DNA of 64,000 nucleotides from Heligmosomoides polygyrus polygyrus (GCA_947396885.1 OX377203.1:23501253-23565252), one strand, 5' to 3'. Counted from the first letter of the stretch, positions 23,698 to 34,890 are shown. Numbers and translations: made by a program. Notes: a model not told the origin generated them from the sequence alone.

Positions 23698-26529
23698 ATG
23701 TTTAAGGGTTCATTTAGATGTTACTACGCCAAGGTAAGGTCGATCTCCAACAATTCGGATTACGTGAATTTCGTTCTTGGACATTCCTATGATATATATG
23801 CTTTCAATGAGACGTGGTTGAATAACAGCCACTCTATCCCGTCTGTCTTAGGTGAAATAGCTTCGGACTATGAAATCCAGCGTTGCGATAAAGAAAGGAA
23901 ATCAGGTGGCGGAGTGATGTTACTCGTGCATGATAGGATTTCTCTTTCGGTTGTAATCAAGGAGTCTGTTGAGAATGCTTATGAATTACTATGTGCTGAT
24001 ATCTACTACGAAACTTTCAGTTTATGATTCGTTGTTTTGTACCGAACGCCTTCTTGTCCTCCTTCGAAATCTAAACAGCTTGCTAAACTTCTAAGTGACT
24101 TGATTGATTGTGAGTTGCACTCAATAACAGTTGGCGATTTTATGACTTGATTGATTGTGAGTTGCACCCAATAATAGTTAGCGATTTCAATCTATCACAG
24201 TTCGGCATAGAGTCTCCTGCTTCTTCCTTCATGATGTTACTTGAGGAGTTGGCTTACAGCCACAATCTCACACAATACATTAAGGAACCTACCAGAATGG
24301 GAAACATTCTAGATCTGGTTTTTACTACGAAGCAAGGCCTGATAAGTGGAGTTACGATTTTACCTCCAGTGGGTAGAAGCGATCATAATAGTATTTCATT
24401 TACTATTGCACATACTGTCATAGAATGTATACCTGTCTACCGCCGTGTGTACTCTTGCTGCTATTTCACTCAAATCTGCAATGAACCAGCAGGCTTACGA
24501 TGGATAGATCTTCTAGAGATCAAAAATAATGTTAATGAAAAGTAGAATTGTTTTTGTCTATCTTGCATTATGTTATTGAATTTTATGTGCCTTGGAAACT
24601 AGTGTCTTTTTCAAATCCACCCGCCTTCCTCGTCATATATAAAATATGCTAGAACATCGTGACTGTTTATTTCTAGAAGCTAGCAGATCTAATGACTGGT
24701 CAAACTATAAGCCGTTCTCTCATAGGCTTAATTCTCAACTGCACAGATATAACTGCTACTTAGAAAAGAAGATAATTGAAGACGGTAATAAACGTAACTT
24801 CTACGCATATTTAATTAGTAAAATTAACGAAAGGAAACGAATTGGATGTTTGAAAAAAGATGGACTCATTGCAACAACTGATTATGATAGAGCTAACAGC
24901 TAACTAACCAATTTGTGACTGCTTTCCAAATTGACGATGGCTCTGCTCCGTCTACGTACCACTCTCACAGTACCCCCATGAAGGATATCCCATGGTTTCA
25001 GTCTCACCAACTTTGTGAACTGATTATGAAATTCCCGAATTCCTTTTCAGTCACTCCAGATTTTATATCACCATTTGTAATACGGAAGGTTGCAAGTGTT
25101 ATTAGTGGTCCCTTAGCGTATATTTTTAACCAATCATTAATGTATGCAGAAGTATCCTTGAGATGGAAACACTCGTTTGTCACCCCCATATTGAAGAAAG
25201 AACCTCCTGACAGTCCAGAGAATTATAGGCCAGTGAGCATAACGTCATTTTTCTGCAGGCTTTTTGAGAAGGTTGTTAAGCAGCATTTAGTGCACCATCT
25301 TTCTGTCCATAGGATCATTCCTCAACAACAGCATGGTTTTGTATCAGGAGGATCTGTAGAGACGAACCTAATCAAATGCATAAATGACTGAAGCACTTAA
25401 TAACAAGCGCTGCTGTGATGTTATTTATTTTGACTTTGCTAAGGCGTTTGATAGCGTATCTCACAAAAAGTTGCTGTTCAAATTAGAAGAACTTAAGATA
25501 CATCCAATGCTAACGAAGTGGATCGCTGATTTTTTAAATGAGAGAACGTTTCAAGTTAAAATTGGACATGTATTCTCCGAGGTTAAACATATAACAAGTG
25601 GAGAACCTAAGGTGGGGTATTATCGCCTATTCTGTTTAACATTTTTGCTTCGGAAATACCAGAAATTTTGCGAAATGTTTGTGATTGTGCCATATATGCA
25701 GATGATGTAAAATATACAAGGTCATTGAGGTGTTGATGATGAATTATGTCTTCAAAGAGGAATCAGCTTATTGGTTTCCCAGTCTAAACAATGGCAACTC
25801 CCCTTGGCTCCGCACAAAACGAGTTTCATGCGTATTAGCAGCACTCCGCCGTCAACTGCACAGCATATATATGAAGAGGATGGCCTCCACATCACACCGG
25901 TGGATTTCATTAGAGATCTTGGTTTCACTTACAGCAGCAAACTAGACTTTTCTGAACATGTGAAAAACCGTTCTAGGATAGCGCTTCTGCGTACATTCCA
26001 CATATATAAAGCCCTTTCTACAAAGAACAGAGCTCTTTTAATAAGGGCTTACAAGACTTATATACGCCCATTAGTTGAAACGAGCACTACAGTATTCAAC
26101 CCTAGTAGGATAAAAGATATCTCCAGAATTGAGAAGATCCGAAATAATTTTAGTAGGAAATTATTTATTCGCATGGGAGGCTTCTTATACTCTAACATCC
26201 CCAACGCAGTGCTCAGAAATAGACATTTGGATCTTCCATCCCTCGTATCACGACGAAAGGTATCTGATGTTTGTCTCGTTCATAAAATTCTGCACCAACC
26301 TAGTGTGGCTGTGATTATGAAATTATATAGTTTGATGCCTTCCCGGACTAGAGGTAGTATAATGAAAATAGCCTTGCCTTGTCCGAGATCATCAGTTCGT
26401 GCTTGCTTCTTTACGCATAGAGCAGGTAGCGCTTACATAAGAGTCACGAAAAAACTGTCAAATGCTTACTCCATACCCCAGTTCAAGCAGTACGCATCAA
26501 AAATTTTGCTTAAGTTAGACGGATTCTAG
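23698..26529 (+). pseudogene. LINE ORF2: endonuclease and reverse transcriptase, multiply frameshifted
   Basis: The N-terminal part reads as an AP-like endonuclease: NETWLNNSHSIPSV, the SGGGVMLLVHD block, SDFNLSQFG and GRSDHNSISF. A 47-bp tandem duplication (24097-24190) breaks it. The reverse transcriptase follows: PILKKEPPDSPENYRPVSIT, then FDFAKAFDSVSHKKLLFKL, and in another frame SPILFNIF with catalytic YADD (about 25695-25706). The C-terminal part (LGFTYSSKLDFSEHVKNR to LVHKILH) matches the tail usual in Jockey/CR1-clade elements. At least four frame breaks or stops make it non-functional. Confidence 0.88.
24097..24190 (+). repeat. 47-bp tandem duplication inside LINE endonuclease
   Basis: GACTTGATTGATTGTGAGTT starts at 24097 and again at 24144, two copies of 47 bp differing by a few substitutions. 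It shifts the frame in the middle of the endonuclease domain, so it arose after, or caused, inactivation of this copy. Confidence 0.9.
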
Positions 26530-27075
26530 TCATGGAGATCGACCACATCCAATTCTTGCTTGATTGTGCATTTTTCTGATGTTTGTTTGTTTGTATGTGC
26601 TGTCCTACTTCTCTCTCGCGTCTGCCTTTCGCAACGTAATAAACATTAACCTTAACATTTAGGGGCCAAAAAATGTTGAATAGAGAGGATAGTTGAATCT
26701 CAGTATAAAATTTGGAATTTGGCCATAGACCCTTTTTGCGATGCGCTAAGTATTCTATGTGGTCAATTATGATCTTTTTAATTAGAAAGGTTAACCAGCA
26801 AGCAAGCACTTTCTTCTATGAAAGTCATGGTATCAATTTGTATACTGAAAACGGACAAATGTACAAATTTGTTTGCTATGAAGCACTAAAACAATGTCTA
26901 TTGTAGACATGGGGCGCAATGCACATTTTTCTCATCTTTGAATCGTCAGTCATGTTACGATTTACGGTTTACGATTTACGAAAGTTTGGATTTCATTTAC
27001 GCACACCCCTGATGTGCACGCATTGTGTCGTCCCGGCCAAGAGCTTGCACTCGGTAGTCTGGGAGTACAAAGTAA

Positions 27076-27236
27076 GGCCAGTGTTATACTCCCGCGGGAG
27101 CATCCGTGGAACGTCCGCTGACTAGGGGTGCACCGCGGACGGCGGGCGTGGCGGGGCGCGGCGATTGGCCAGGTGAGGGATCTCGGCGCGATTCCCGCCC
27201 TTCCGCGGACGCTCCCGCGGGAGTATAACTCAGGCC
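27076..27236. mobile_element. 161-bp MITE, PIF/Harbinger-type (copy 2)
   Basis: Same length and almost the same sequence as 14564-14724, with termini GGCCAGTGTTATACTCCCGC and its complement, and TAA on both sides (27073-27075, 27237-27239). It lies 61 bp outside the right end of the hAT element. A cryptic ORF spans it, but it has no coding content of its own. Confidence 0.9.
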
Positions 27237-27239
27237 TAA

Positions 27240-27898
27240 GGCAACTCGAGGTCGCCTTAAGTCTCGCTCCGTCCCTTCAGGCAGTCCTGCTAGCTGCCCG
27301 GAGTTCTTCGCCCGTACGACAGAGCACTCCGCATTGTCGTGAGGTGTGATCCTATCCGGAGGAAGCGGGCTGCACTTCCTCGCGTTCTGGCAGGTACCGC
27401 AAGTAGGAAAGTGAGCGTTTAGGGTAGACGAGACGCACGAAACGATGACTAGAATGGCGGGCAAATTGATCGCTCGATCGATTTAGCCACCATTCATATC
27501 ATCACGTCCAGGAACGGGCACACTAATTCTAAGCCCCTGAGCTGGCGCATTCCTCAGCGCCTACTACTGGGCACGGATGCATCAACGATTTACCGGCCTG
27601 TAACGATGGAACTTGCCGCGAAACTGTCACGATTGGTCAACGCGCGGCGTGGTAGGTTTCCGATGAAACCGTTGTAACGGTTACCCGGCTAGAGCGTATG
27701 GTAAACGACGCGGTGAAGTGAGGATAACGCTCTACTGTTAATGTCTGACCAGTGGCAACGAGTTGGGCGAGCTGCCAAGTGTAGTCGGACGCATGGGCGG
27801 CACCCTCCACAGGTTCTAGCGAGGAGTCGGTTAGGTAAATCTGTGGTGATGATTTACCAACTCCTTCGTTGGTGAATCTGTGCCCCGGTTTCACTGAT
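27240..27898. other. No recognisable gene, up to assembly gap
   Basis: GC-richer than average with no identifiable coding motif. The minus frame 27084-27464 is a shadow running into the MITE. Contig sequence ends in N at 27899. Confidence 0.4.
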
Positions 27899-28098
27899 NN
27901 NNNNNNNNNNNNNNNNNNNNNNNNNNNNNNNNNNNNNNNNNNNNNNNNNNNNNNNNNNNNNNNNNNNNNNNNNNNNNNNNNNNNNNNNNNNNNNNNNNNN
28001 NNNNNNNNNNNNNNNNNNNNNNNNNNNNNNNNNNNNNNNNNNNNNNNNNNNNNNNNNNNNNNNNNNNNNNNNNNNNNNNNNNNNNNNNNNNNNNNNNN
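27899..28098. other. Assembly gap (200 N)
   Basis: Exactly 200 undetermined bases, probably a placeholder gap of unknown true size. ORFs that span it are artefacts. The sequence directly to its right belongs to a duplicated segment, which may explain the break. Confidence 0.98.
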
Positions 28099-29330
28099 GA
28101 AATCGTCGACTTTCGATGACGTCATCGTCCGGGCGGGCTCGGCGAAGAGCGAGCGCCCTCGTCCTCACGAGAAATTGTCAAAAAATTACTTTTCCCGCAA
28201 TTGGACGAGATTGGTACCGTTCGATAGAGCTTTCCGAGCTGAATAGAACGGTACTATCTTTTGTGCCAAAAACTCAAATGTGGGCGTGTAAGGGCGGAGG
28301 AACCTTCACCGCTGCCCTCCGCAGCTCTAAAATGGCAGCTGGGACTAAGGCAGGTTAGGCAGCTGAAGAGCTATGGGCACTTCATCGTGAAGCACCTTAG
28401 CTGATTTGATAGCCTACGCATTCGTAGGTTGCTTGCTGATCGCGTGCTTCTAAAGTGGTCGACTGAAAAATCGTATCACACAAGGTTTACCAGCATACTC
28501 GCACCGCGTAACTTTGTCCATTCACGAGCTACATTGCTGTGTTTCAGCGCACCTATTCAGCTTTCTACTGCTTACAAAATCCACAAGTTGCTGCCCAAAA
28601 GATTCAAAGTGACAGAATTATCGCGCTGAGAACACGCCTGTGCGTGTAATTTAGCACAACAACGGCCGATGTTCTCCGCGCTCTTAATTGCCCAGATTAC
28701 AGTTCTTGCTGCTCGCAGTAACACCATTCAATTCACCACGAAAAAGTCTATGAAATGGTTCCAGACCAATTTCGGAAACATCGGTTTTTCGATGACGTCG
28801 TCGTCCGGGCGGGCTCGGCGAAGAGCGAGAAAAAAAAACCAATTTTCCCGCAATTGGACGGGATTGGTACCGTTCGATAGAGCTTTCCGAGCTGAACAGA
28901 GAGTGGTACCATTGAGAGCGTCGAGAGCTCGAATATGGGCGAGTTAGGGCGGAAGAAACTTCACCGCTGCCGTCCGCCGCTCTAAAATGGCAGGACTGTG
29001 CTAAAGCAGTTTAGGCATCTAGAGAGCTGCGAGCGCGTCATCGTAAAGTGCCTTCGGTGCTTTACTAGTCCTCAAGTTTGCATGCCGTTAGCTCGCCTAG
29101 TGTACCCGTGTCGGTCGATCGAATTCTGAAAAAAATCGTGTCGCATATGCCCAACTTGCATTTTCGCACCGCCGTAACCTTGCCAATTCGGAAGGTGCTT
29201 TGCTGTGCTTCGGCAATTTACTAGAACATGTTACTGCCTACGGAACCCCCACGTTGCAGCCAGAAAGATTGGACGCTCACAGAGTTATCGCGCTCCGAAC
29301 ACGCCCGCGGTGCAGTTTGCGAGCTTCGCG
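28099..29330. repeat. Two diverged direct copies of a ~670-bp segment
   Basis: GATGACGTC(A/G)TCGTCCGGGC at 28115 recurs at 28791, and the following landmarks recur in the same order: CAATTGGACG(A/G)GATTGGTACC, GTTCGATAGAGCTTTCCGAG, CTTCACCGCTGCC..CCGC and CTCTAAAATGGCAG. Spacing is 653-676 bp because the second copy has a ~23-bp deletion. Neither has a convincing reading frame. The gap just upstream may hide further copies. Confidence 0.85.
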
Positions 29331-29337
29331 CCGAGTC

Positions 29338-29823
29338 GATTGGTAGGTTCGATCCTATATACATTGTGCACAGCGCACTCCAAAGTCTTGCCGGGACAAA
29401 GTGCAGCAATTCCTGAGTAGGGCGGCTGAGAATTTCCCATAAAACTCCCTAAATGCTCACTCTACAAACTGTCCCCCACCCCCTCGATTGATAGGTTCGA
29501 TCCTATATACATTGTGCACAGCGCACTCCAAAGTTTTGCCGGGACAAAGTGCAGCAATTCCTGAGTAGGGCGGCTGAGAATTTCCCATAAAACTCCTTAA
29601 ATGCTCACTCTACAAACTGTCCCCCACCCCCTCGATTGATAGGTTCGATCCTATATGCATTGTGCACAGCGCACTCCAAAGTCTTGCCGGGACAAAGTGC
29701 AGCAATTCCTGAGTAGGGCGGCTGAGAATTTCCCATAAAACTCCCTAAATGCTCACTCTACAAACTGTCCCCCACCCCCTCGATTGATAGGTTCGATCCT
29801 ATATGCATTGTGCACGGCGCACA
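29338..29823. repeat. 148-bp satellite array, ~3.3 units
   Basis: Monomers start at 29338, 29486, 29634 and 29782, exactly 148 bp apart and nearly identical, the fourth truncated at about 29823. Each monomer begins GATTGATAGGTTCGATCCTA and ends ACTGTCCCCCACCCCCTC. The GGTTCGATCC in every unit fits the Pol III B-box consensus, but no A box is evident at the usual distance. High identity between units points to recent expansion. Confidence 0.92.
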
Positions 29824-29829
29824 CTGAGG

Positions 29830-30250
29830 GAATTGCTGGCATGACAAAACACTTGATGCCATGCTTGATATGCTCCGAGAACATGCAAGTTCTGGAATAT
29901 AAGCTTCTCCAACAGCAAAAAGTCAGCTCCAGACATCTTTGACCACCCACTGCGAAAATGGTGTGGTTTGGCAAAGTTTTATACACAATTGTGTAGATCT
30001 CGAAGAGACGAATCGAAAGGTACCAACCGTCTCCCCAAAAAACCTCAAACTAGAGGAATTGTGAGCCTGCAACTGTTTTCGACGCCTTGCGGCCGACAAC
30101 TCGTCCGCTACCGCCCTTCTCAATGGAGCGCAAGTTTTCAATTTTGGCCGTTTTTGATCTTTCATATGAAATTTATAAACCAAATGATAGAGCTCGTTCT
30201 CCTGAGCTCAAATATACTCCTGCTTTTTCAAATGGATGCCATTTTGGGGA
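29830..30250. other. No recognisable gene
   Basis: Open frames at 29923-30354 on both strands lack motifs and run into the Tc1-type MITE remnant. Nothing else recognised. Confidence 0.4.
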
Positions 30251-30254
30251 GTTA

Positions 30255-30327
30255 TAACAAAAAGACGCCAAATCCGCAAAAGTGCGGTTTTTTCGGCGTC
30301 TATTCAAAAGACGAGTCCGGTACTGTA
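30255..30327. mobile_element. Remnant of palindromic Tc1-like MITE
   Basis: The right half (GTGCGGTTTTTTCGGCGTCT, then ATTCAAAAGACG..TCCGGTACTG followed by TA) matches the 94-bp palindrome at 47122-47215, while the left arm is shortened and degenerate. The family is therefore present at least twice in the window. Confidence 0.8.
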
Positions 30328-30484
30328 CATGATTGCAGCCTTGATGCGCTTTAGGGCAAATTCTAATTTGTTATTTTTTCTCAAAAAATTAAATTTCTAT
30401 AGAACTATTACACATTTTGGGGCAGGTGAATTTTAAAAAATTCTGAGAAAGTTCCACCAAATCCGAACAAAAAAATTTCTATCC

Positions 30485-30668
30485 TAGTAAGTCTGCAGTT
30501 TAACTTGCTTAAAGGACATTTCGATTTAGAAGAGTTCGCTTTGATTTCAAAAGTCTTAGGTTAGCTTTGAAGAGTGTACAATTTGACATGAATGGTGTCC
30601 AATTTGATCTGAAAAGCCTCCAGTTTAATTTGAAAAGTGTCGAATTCGACGTGAAAATGGTACATATT
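30485..30668. repeat. ~21-bp periodic repeat (copy 1)
   Basis: Four to five degenerate units of about 21 bp of the form TGTCCAATTTGATCTGAAAAG follow each other (about 30571-30660), preceded by GTCTGCAGTTTAACTTGCTT. A second copy with the same lead-in is at 55993-56120, with fragments near 440 and 36000. A 21-bp period makes one strand read as 7-residue peptide repeats, but no start or gene context supports translation. Confidence 0.75.
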
Positions 30669-30735
30669 ATAACTTTGTCGTTTCCAGTCTCCTTTCGCGC
30701 TCGCTTATTCGCTTCTATAAGTAGCTTATCTTTTA

Positions 30736-31347
30736 TTAGGTTGTCCCATAAGTCTTCGCCGCTTTTTTTCAACGATTCGCTGCAGATTTCGCCGGCGGTC
30801 TCTTGCATTGCGCTGCATAGCTTTCGAAAGAGAATGATTCTCCTTCTTCAGTTGTTGATATTCGACAGAAATCAGCGTGAGCCAATAAACGCCACACAAA
30901 TTCTTACTGAGCAAGACATCCTCTTCCAAACACATATGACACCAAGCAAAAAAGTCCAACCACAGAACCGGAGTTTTGGTAAAAATTCGGACGGAGAAGT
31001 CGGAATTCCCAATTTGATGGACTAAAAATCAAAAAAGTGCAAGTGAGAAAATATACCAACACCTATTATGTAGTACAGAACATTGTCTTGCAAATGCTCA
31101 AAAAAACTGCGCAAAAAATTACAAACCTAAGCGGAGAGAACAAATGCGCAAATGGCTACTTTTCATCTTTTCACTTCACTTCAACGACCTAAAATTGATA
31201 AATTTCATGATGAAAAAAGAAATGCAATATACCTTCTGATAGAGCAAATCATTCTCTTTCGAAGACTATGCAGCGCAATGCAAGAGACCGCCGGCGAAAT
31301 CTGCAGTGAATCGTTGAAAAAACGGCGGGGACTTATGGTCGACCTAA
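30736..31347. mobile_element. Non-autonomous mariner-like element with ~100-bp inverted repeats
   Basis: The left end is TTAGGTTGTCCCATAAGTCT; the right, reverse-complemented, is TTAGGTCGACCATAAGTCCC. Each is next to a TA (30734-30735, 31348-31349). The terminal inverted repeats extend about 100 bp through TTCAACGATTCxCTGCAGAT and GCGGTCTCTTGCATTGCGCT. The ~420-bp interior is AT-rich with no transposase motif. CCCATAAGT-type ends are typical of mariner relatives, distinct from the element at 9317-9971. Confidence 0.85.
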
Positions 31348-31349
31348 TA

Positions 31350-34300
31350 TATTCACTTCCGCGCTCGGATGATAGAAGCTGTGCTACACATCTGAGGAGG
31401 CAACATATTTCTTGCTTCGAGTAATGGAGAGTGACCACTCTACTGAAATTTCCTTGCTTATTTGCTTATTTTCGTTTCTTTCACCGAACAGATATAGGCA
31501 GGCTTTCTGCACCCACGTTCTTCTTCTTCTTGAAACTACTCATCCTCGTCCGGTTCAATTTTAGATTTCAAAGAATATTACCAATCTTATTTCCGGCTGG
31601 AAAAAGCTGCAAGTCTAGGAGTCAGGGTCAGGCAAAACGTCCACATAATGCGCCATCGGACACCAATTAGGAGCCAGAAACCAGTTGGATTGCAAAAAAC
31701 TTAAGCTACCACTTATGCTTTGGAAGTTGCTGCAAATCCTCAGAAATTGCATGTATTTAAGGCTTTGGCAGGTGTTACTTAGAAATTCCGGGGCGCAACA
31801 AGTCGAAATAATTGCTGTTTCCGCCTCAACATTAGGCCTCTTACCAATGAATGGACGTCGGAGGTCGCTCAATGCAGGGGCTGGGAGGGTAGAAATAGCT
31901 CAAAACTGTACTGTTTTAAAATTGTTAACGAACTTTGAATTGCCGCTTCCCTCCCACAGCCTCTATCCTTGTTAGCGATAGACTAAATACTATTAGGAGG
32001 AACATCTTTACTCTCAGTGTGTTTTGTCTCCTTTTATTCGTGTTAGTTACAGTTTTTATAAGGTGACCCCCCCGCCGAGCATGTTTGCGCCGCATTTTAC
32101 TTCTCTTGTTTTTCCGAAGCATCCTGCATTGCCCGGATATTCCCCATTAAGATACTGTCTTGAATTATGTATAAAGGCCGTTTTGCAGCTCTTGTAAGTC
32201 GCACATAGTATCATTCTCTATCGGAAAACAAAAACCAAAAAGGACGAAGAGAAGAATTCTGTTTATATATAAAAGGGCTAGACAACTAGAAGAAATCCTT
32301 GATGGCTCTAAAGCAAAACCCTCGCCCATTTCACACTAGAATAGATCCGTCTGCCGTTCACCTGATAGGCTACATGTTATCTCCTTCGGTGCCAATCGGT
32401 TTGGGGGGTACCCCCTAGTCAGTGGTCTTATGCTTTGGTAAGAAGGCATGCAGGTATAGAAAGGTATGTACGTGCAGGTATAGTAAGACAGGTAAGAAGG
32501 CAAGAAGGTATGTCCAGTTACATCAGAAATGACCTACCTCAGTTTGCTGTAGGGGTAGATCACACCAGTGCTGCGAAAAAATCTGCTTTCGTACAGAACC
32601 GTTCCGTAGGGCTGTCGTATACGATGACCCTACACACCGTATTTGCGTCTCTCTTCCCCCGACGCGCATTGGCTTCCTTTTTGCGGCTTTCCATTGCAGT
32701 AGAGGAGGGGATGTTGCAGAGAAAAAAATAATCTGCGCTTCAAAATGTGTCCCACGTTCGAGGAGGAAACTAGAAATTCCATGCTGACACTTGTTCGCTG
32801 CACTAGGAGCAGAGAGTGGTAGGAACTGCAGCATGTGTTGTTAGATAGCCCACATCCCGAATTTCCTTCCTTTGTCAATTTAAGTTTTCGCCATAAGTAT
32901 TGGAGCACAGAAGTAAACAGAATTTAATGTTGTTGTTTTTTCGTTCTAGAACTGTATCTTTGTTTGTTTTCTTTGTTTGCTTCGTGTGAATGTTGAAAGG
33001 TCACCATCGATGTAGATTCAGACATCGCTCTCCGGTATGCAGACGAAATTGACTCAAATTGCCGCGCGCGCAGAAACTAATATCGATTGTTTAACGGTGG
33101 TGCAGGATGTTGTGGAGTTGTTGAGCCAAGATTGTTATGAGAGCTTTGTTCAGCTTATGTTCCGACGTTACGTAACGCAAGCTTCTTCTTCAAAGCCTTA
33201 TCGAAACAGCTGAATTGCTGCTTGACAACTTCGAATGGAGAACGACTTGAGTGAATGAGCTCATCCTTTGGATCAGCCCTACAACGACCGTTCGGTTGGC
33301 GCCTTCCAGGGTAAAGCCCCACAGAGGTCGGCAAATCAATCAACCGTGGAATGAAGCTTGGTGCAATGAGCGGAGGGGGAGGTTAGCCTATCAGTACTCA
33401 AAATATACAAGGCGTCGTTGCATTTTCCATGTGTAGGATGAGTTTTTATCAGTTTAGTTTGCGCAAATCTAGCGTTTGGCCTTTGTTATATCACCGCTCA
33501 CCCCCGAGCGACGCCTAATGATATGCTCCCATATCGATCGAGTCGCGCCGCTCGATCAATATGGGGGCATAGCATTAGGCATCGCCCACCCCGAGCGAAG
33601 CCTAATGATAGTCTACCATATCGATTCATCACTTCGCGTAATCGAGGTTCGCATTCAAACGGAGCTCTAGAACTGGGGGAACTACGCTAAAGTAAGTGCG
33701 ACATGTTATCCTATCTTGGGCTGTTCATTGAAAAATCCAGAGTGTGCCCTCAACCCGCATAACACCAAAACTGTATGAGCGCTGGTGTGTACCACACCGG
33801 TTCTGAACTGAACTAGGCTTTTCTGATGTAATTAGAGGTACACGTCCTGTAATTAGAGGTCCTGCAATTAGAGGTCCTACCAAGACAATTATCCATTGAG
33901 TGACCTCCCCTCCCCCAGCCTACCTGCGCCAAAAATTCCAAATTAAAAACGTTAGCATGGCTATGTATGCAGTATAACAGACCCTAAGTCCTACCCTAGA
34001 ATCCCAGGCCTGTTTAATCTACAAGTTAAAAAGAGGACGCGGTTAGTATGGGTCCCGCTCTCTAGACTTGCAGCAATTTTTGTGTAAATTCAGTGAATAT
34101 TCTGCAAGCATGTTAGGGGTGCACTGCAGTCATGACGACTTTTCTTGCTCTCGTTTCCTGCTATAGATACCGATTTCAACAAAATCGAAGAGTTGCGGTG
34201 GACTTCTTCACACAGATAGGGGCACGCTGTGCCAGCTTCAGCTATAAGGCTGACGAAATCCACACCTAGGAGTGAGTACCCCCTCCACCTATTCACATAG

Positions 34301-34560
34301 TTCCCATAAGGAACTGACCTGAATCATAACGGTAGGAAGTATTGAACGACATCAAGTCGAAGCCATTGATGTTAAGTGAACTTTACCAGGCATCTCCGAA
34401 CATACTCGGTTATTCGTGTGTTTTTTCAGAATGGGGCTGGTCGTATTGCAACCCAATCTCATCTGATACGCCATTGCATTGACAGAGCCATGACCCACAA
34501 CTTATCGAATAAGCGTTTAATAATTGGGCAAAACTTAATGTCTACATCCTCACTTTATGA
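31350..34560. other. No recognisable gene; short hairpin and purine-rich tracts
   Basis: Contains GGTAAGAAGGCA/GGTATAG-type short repeats at 32437-32520 and a GTAGGGCTGTC..GATGACCC family member near 32610. A long hairpin lies at 33513-33580. No convincing coding exon or RNA gene was seen. Confidence 0.4.
33513..33580. repeat. 68-bp imperfect palindrome
   Basis: Thirty-base arms beginning GCCTAATGATATGCTCCCAT pair at 27 of 30 positions around an 8-nt loop. CCCCGAGCGA(A/C)GCCTAATGAT also occurs just outside it at about 33590, so the palindrome is embedded in a local repeat. Confidence 0.85.
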
Positions 34561-34564
34561 TCAG

Positions 34565-34672
34565 ATGGTTCAGTGGACGATTTATTGAAGAAGACGAAAA
34601 AGCGTCTCCTTATCTCTCTCGGCGCTTATATAGAGAGCTAAGACATGTTAAGCATAAAATGCACAACAGGAC
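34565..34672 (-). repeat. LTR-like fragment (copy 1)
   Basis: On the minus strand this reads TAGCTCTCTATATAAGCGCC (TATA-like), ... GAGACGCTTTTTCGTCTTC, AATAAATCGTCCA (polyadenylation-like). It matches 45940-46045, where the same sequence abuts a tRNA-Gly primer-binding site, so I read it as an isolated piece of the same LTR. Confidence 0.65.
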
Positions 34673-34680
34673 GCAACTCA

Positions 34681-34890
34681 GGTTTCGTGTTCAGCGACCT
34701 CGATTTCCCAGGGATGAAGTTTCGAGCCTCTTCAGTGACATTCGCGAAAAATCGACAATTTGACCGTTATCTCGTGATGGCAATCGTTACTGCAAAAACC
34801 AACTCAGGTTTCGTGTTCGGCGACCTCGATTTTCCCAGGGCTGAAGTGTCGAGCCTCTTCAGTGACACTCATGAAAAATCGATAATTTGA
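34681..34890. repeat. Two units of a 126-bp tandem repeat
   Basis: GGTTTCGTGTTCAGCGACCT at 34681 recurs as GGTTTCGTGTTCGGCGACCT at 34807 (126 bp), followed by CGATTTxCCCAGGG and CGAGCCTCTTCAGTGACA. The unit is related to the spacer at 8180-8300, connecting two distant loci through one satellite-like family. Confidence 0.85.

Larger units (their letters stand above)
22710..26660 (+). mobile_element. CR1/Jockey-like non-LTR retrotransposon, decayed, nested in hAT element
   Basis: A ~3.9-kb element with ORF1 then ORF2 (apurinic endonuclease plus reverse transcriptase), without LTRs. The left border is placed where the hAT-internal paralogue match ends (GTGGTACTCGCGTAATTT, about 22708). The right border is near 26660, after AATAAACATTAACCTTAAC and ATTTAG, where the match resumes. 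ATTT-type sequence at both junctions may be a short target duplication. Many frameshifts and an internal duplication show it is dead. Confidence 0.85.
21550..27011. mobile_element. hAT-type DNA transposon interrupted by a LINE
   Basis: The left end is CAGGAGTGTGCGTAATTACG; the right, reverse-complemented, is CAGGGGTGTGCGTAAATGAA; both are followed by ACGATTTACG subterminal repeats. The 8-bp ATGTGCAC is present exactly on both sides (21542-21549, 27012-27019), a hallmark of hAT insertion. Without the LINE (about 22710-26660) the element is roughly 1.5 kb. Its interior, 22400-22709 plus 26680-26890, matches 63060-63580. A minus-strand stretch NYASTTRCELNVKANLL is kept in both copies, but I could not identify a hAT transposase domain. 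Confidence 0.88.

Noticed and set aside
27637..28246. ORFs spanning the N gap
   Set aside because: Their length comes from undetermined bases.
29338..29823. CRISPR-like regular repeats
   Set aside because: The repeats are contiguous 148-bp monomers without unique spacers, in a eukaryotic context; this is satellite DNA.
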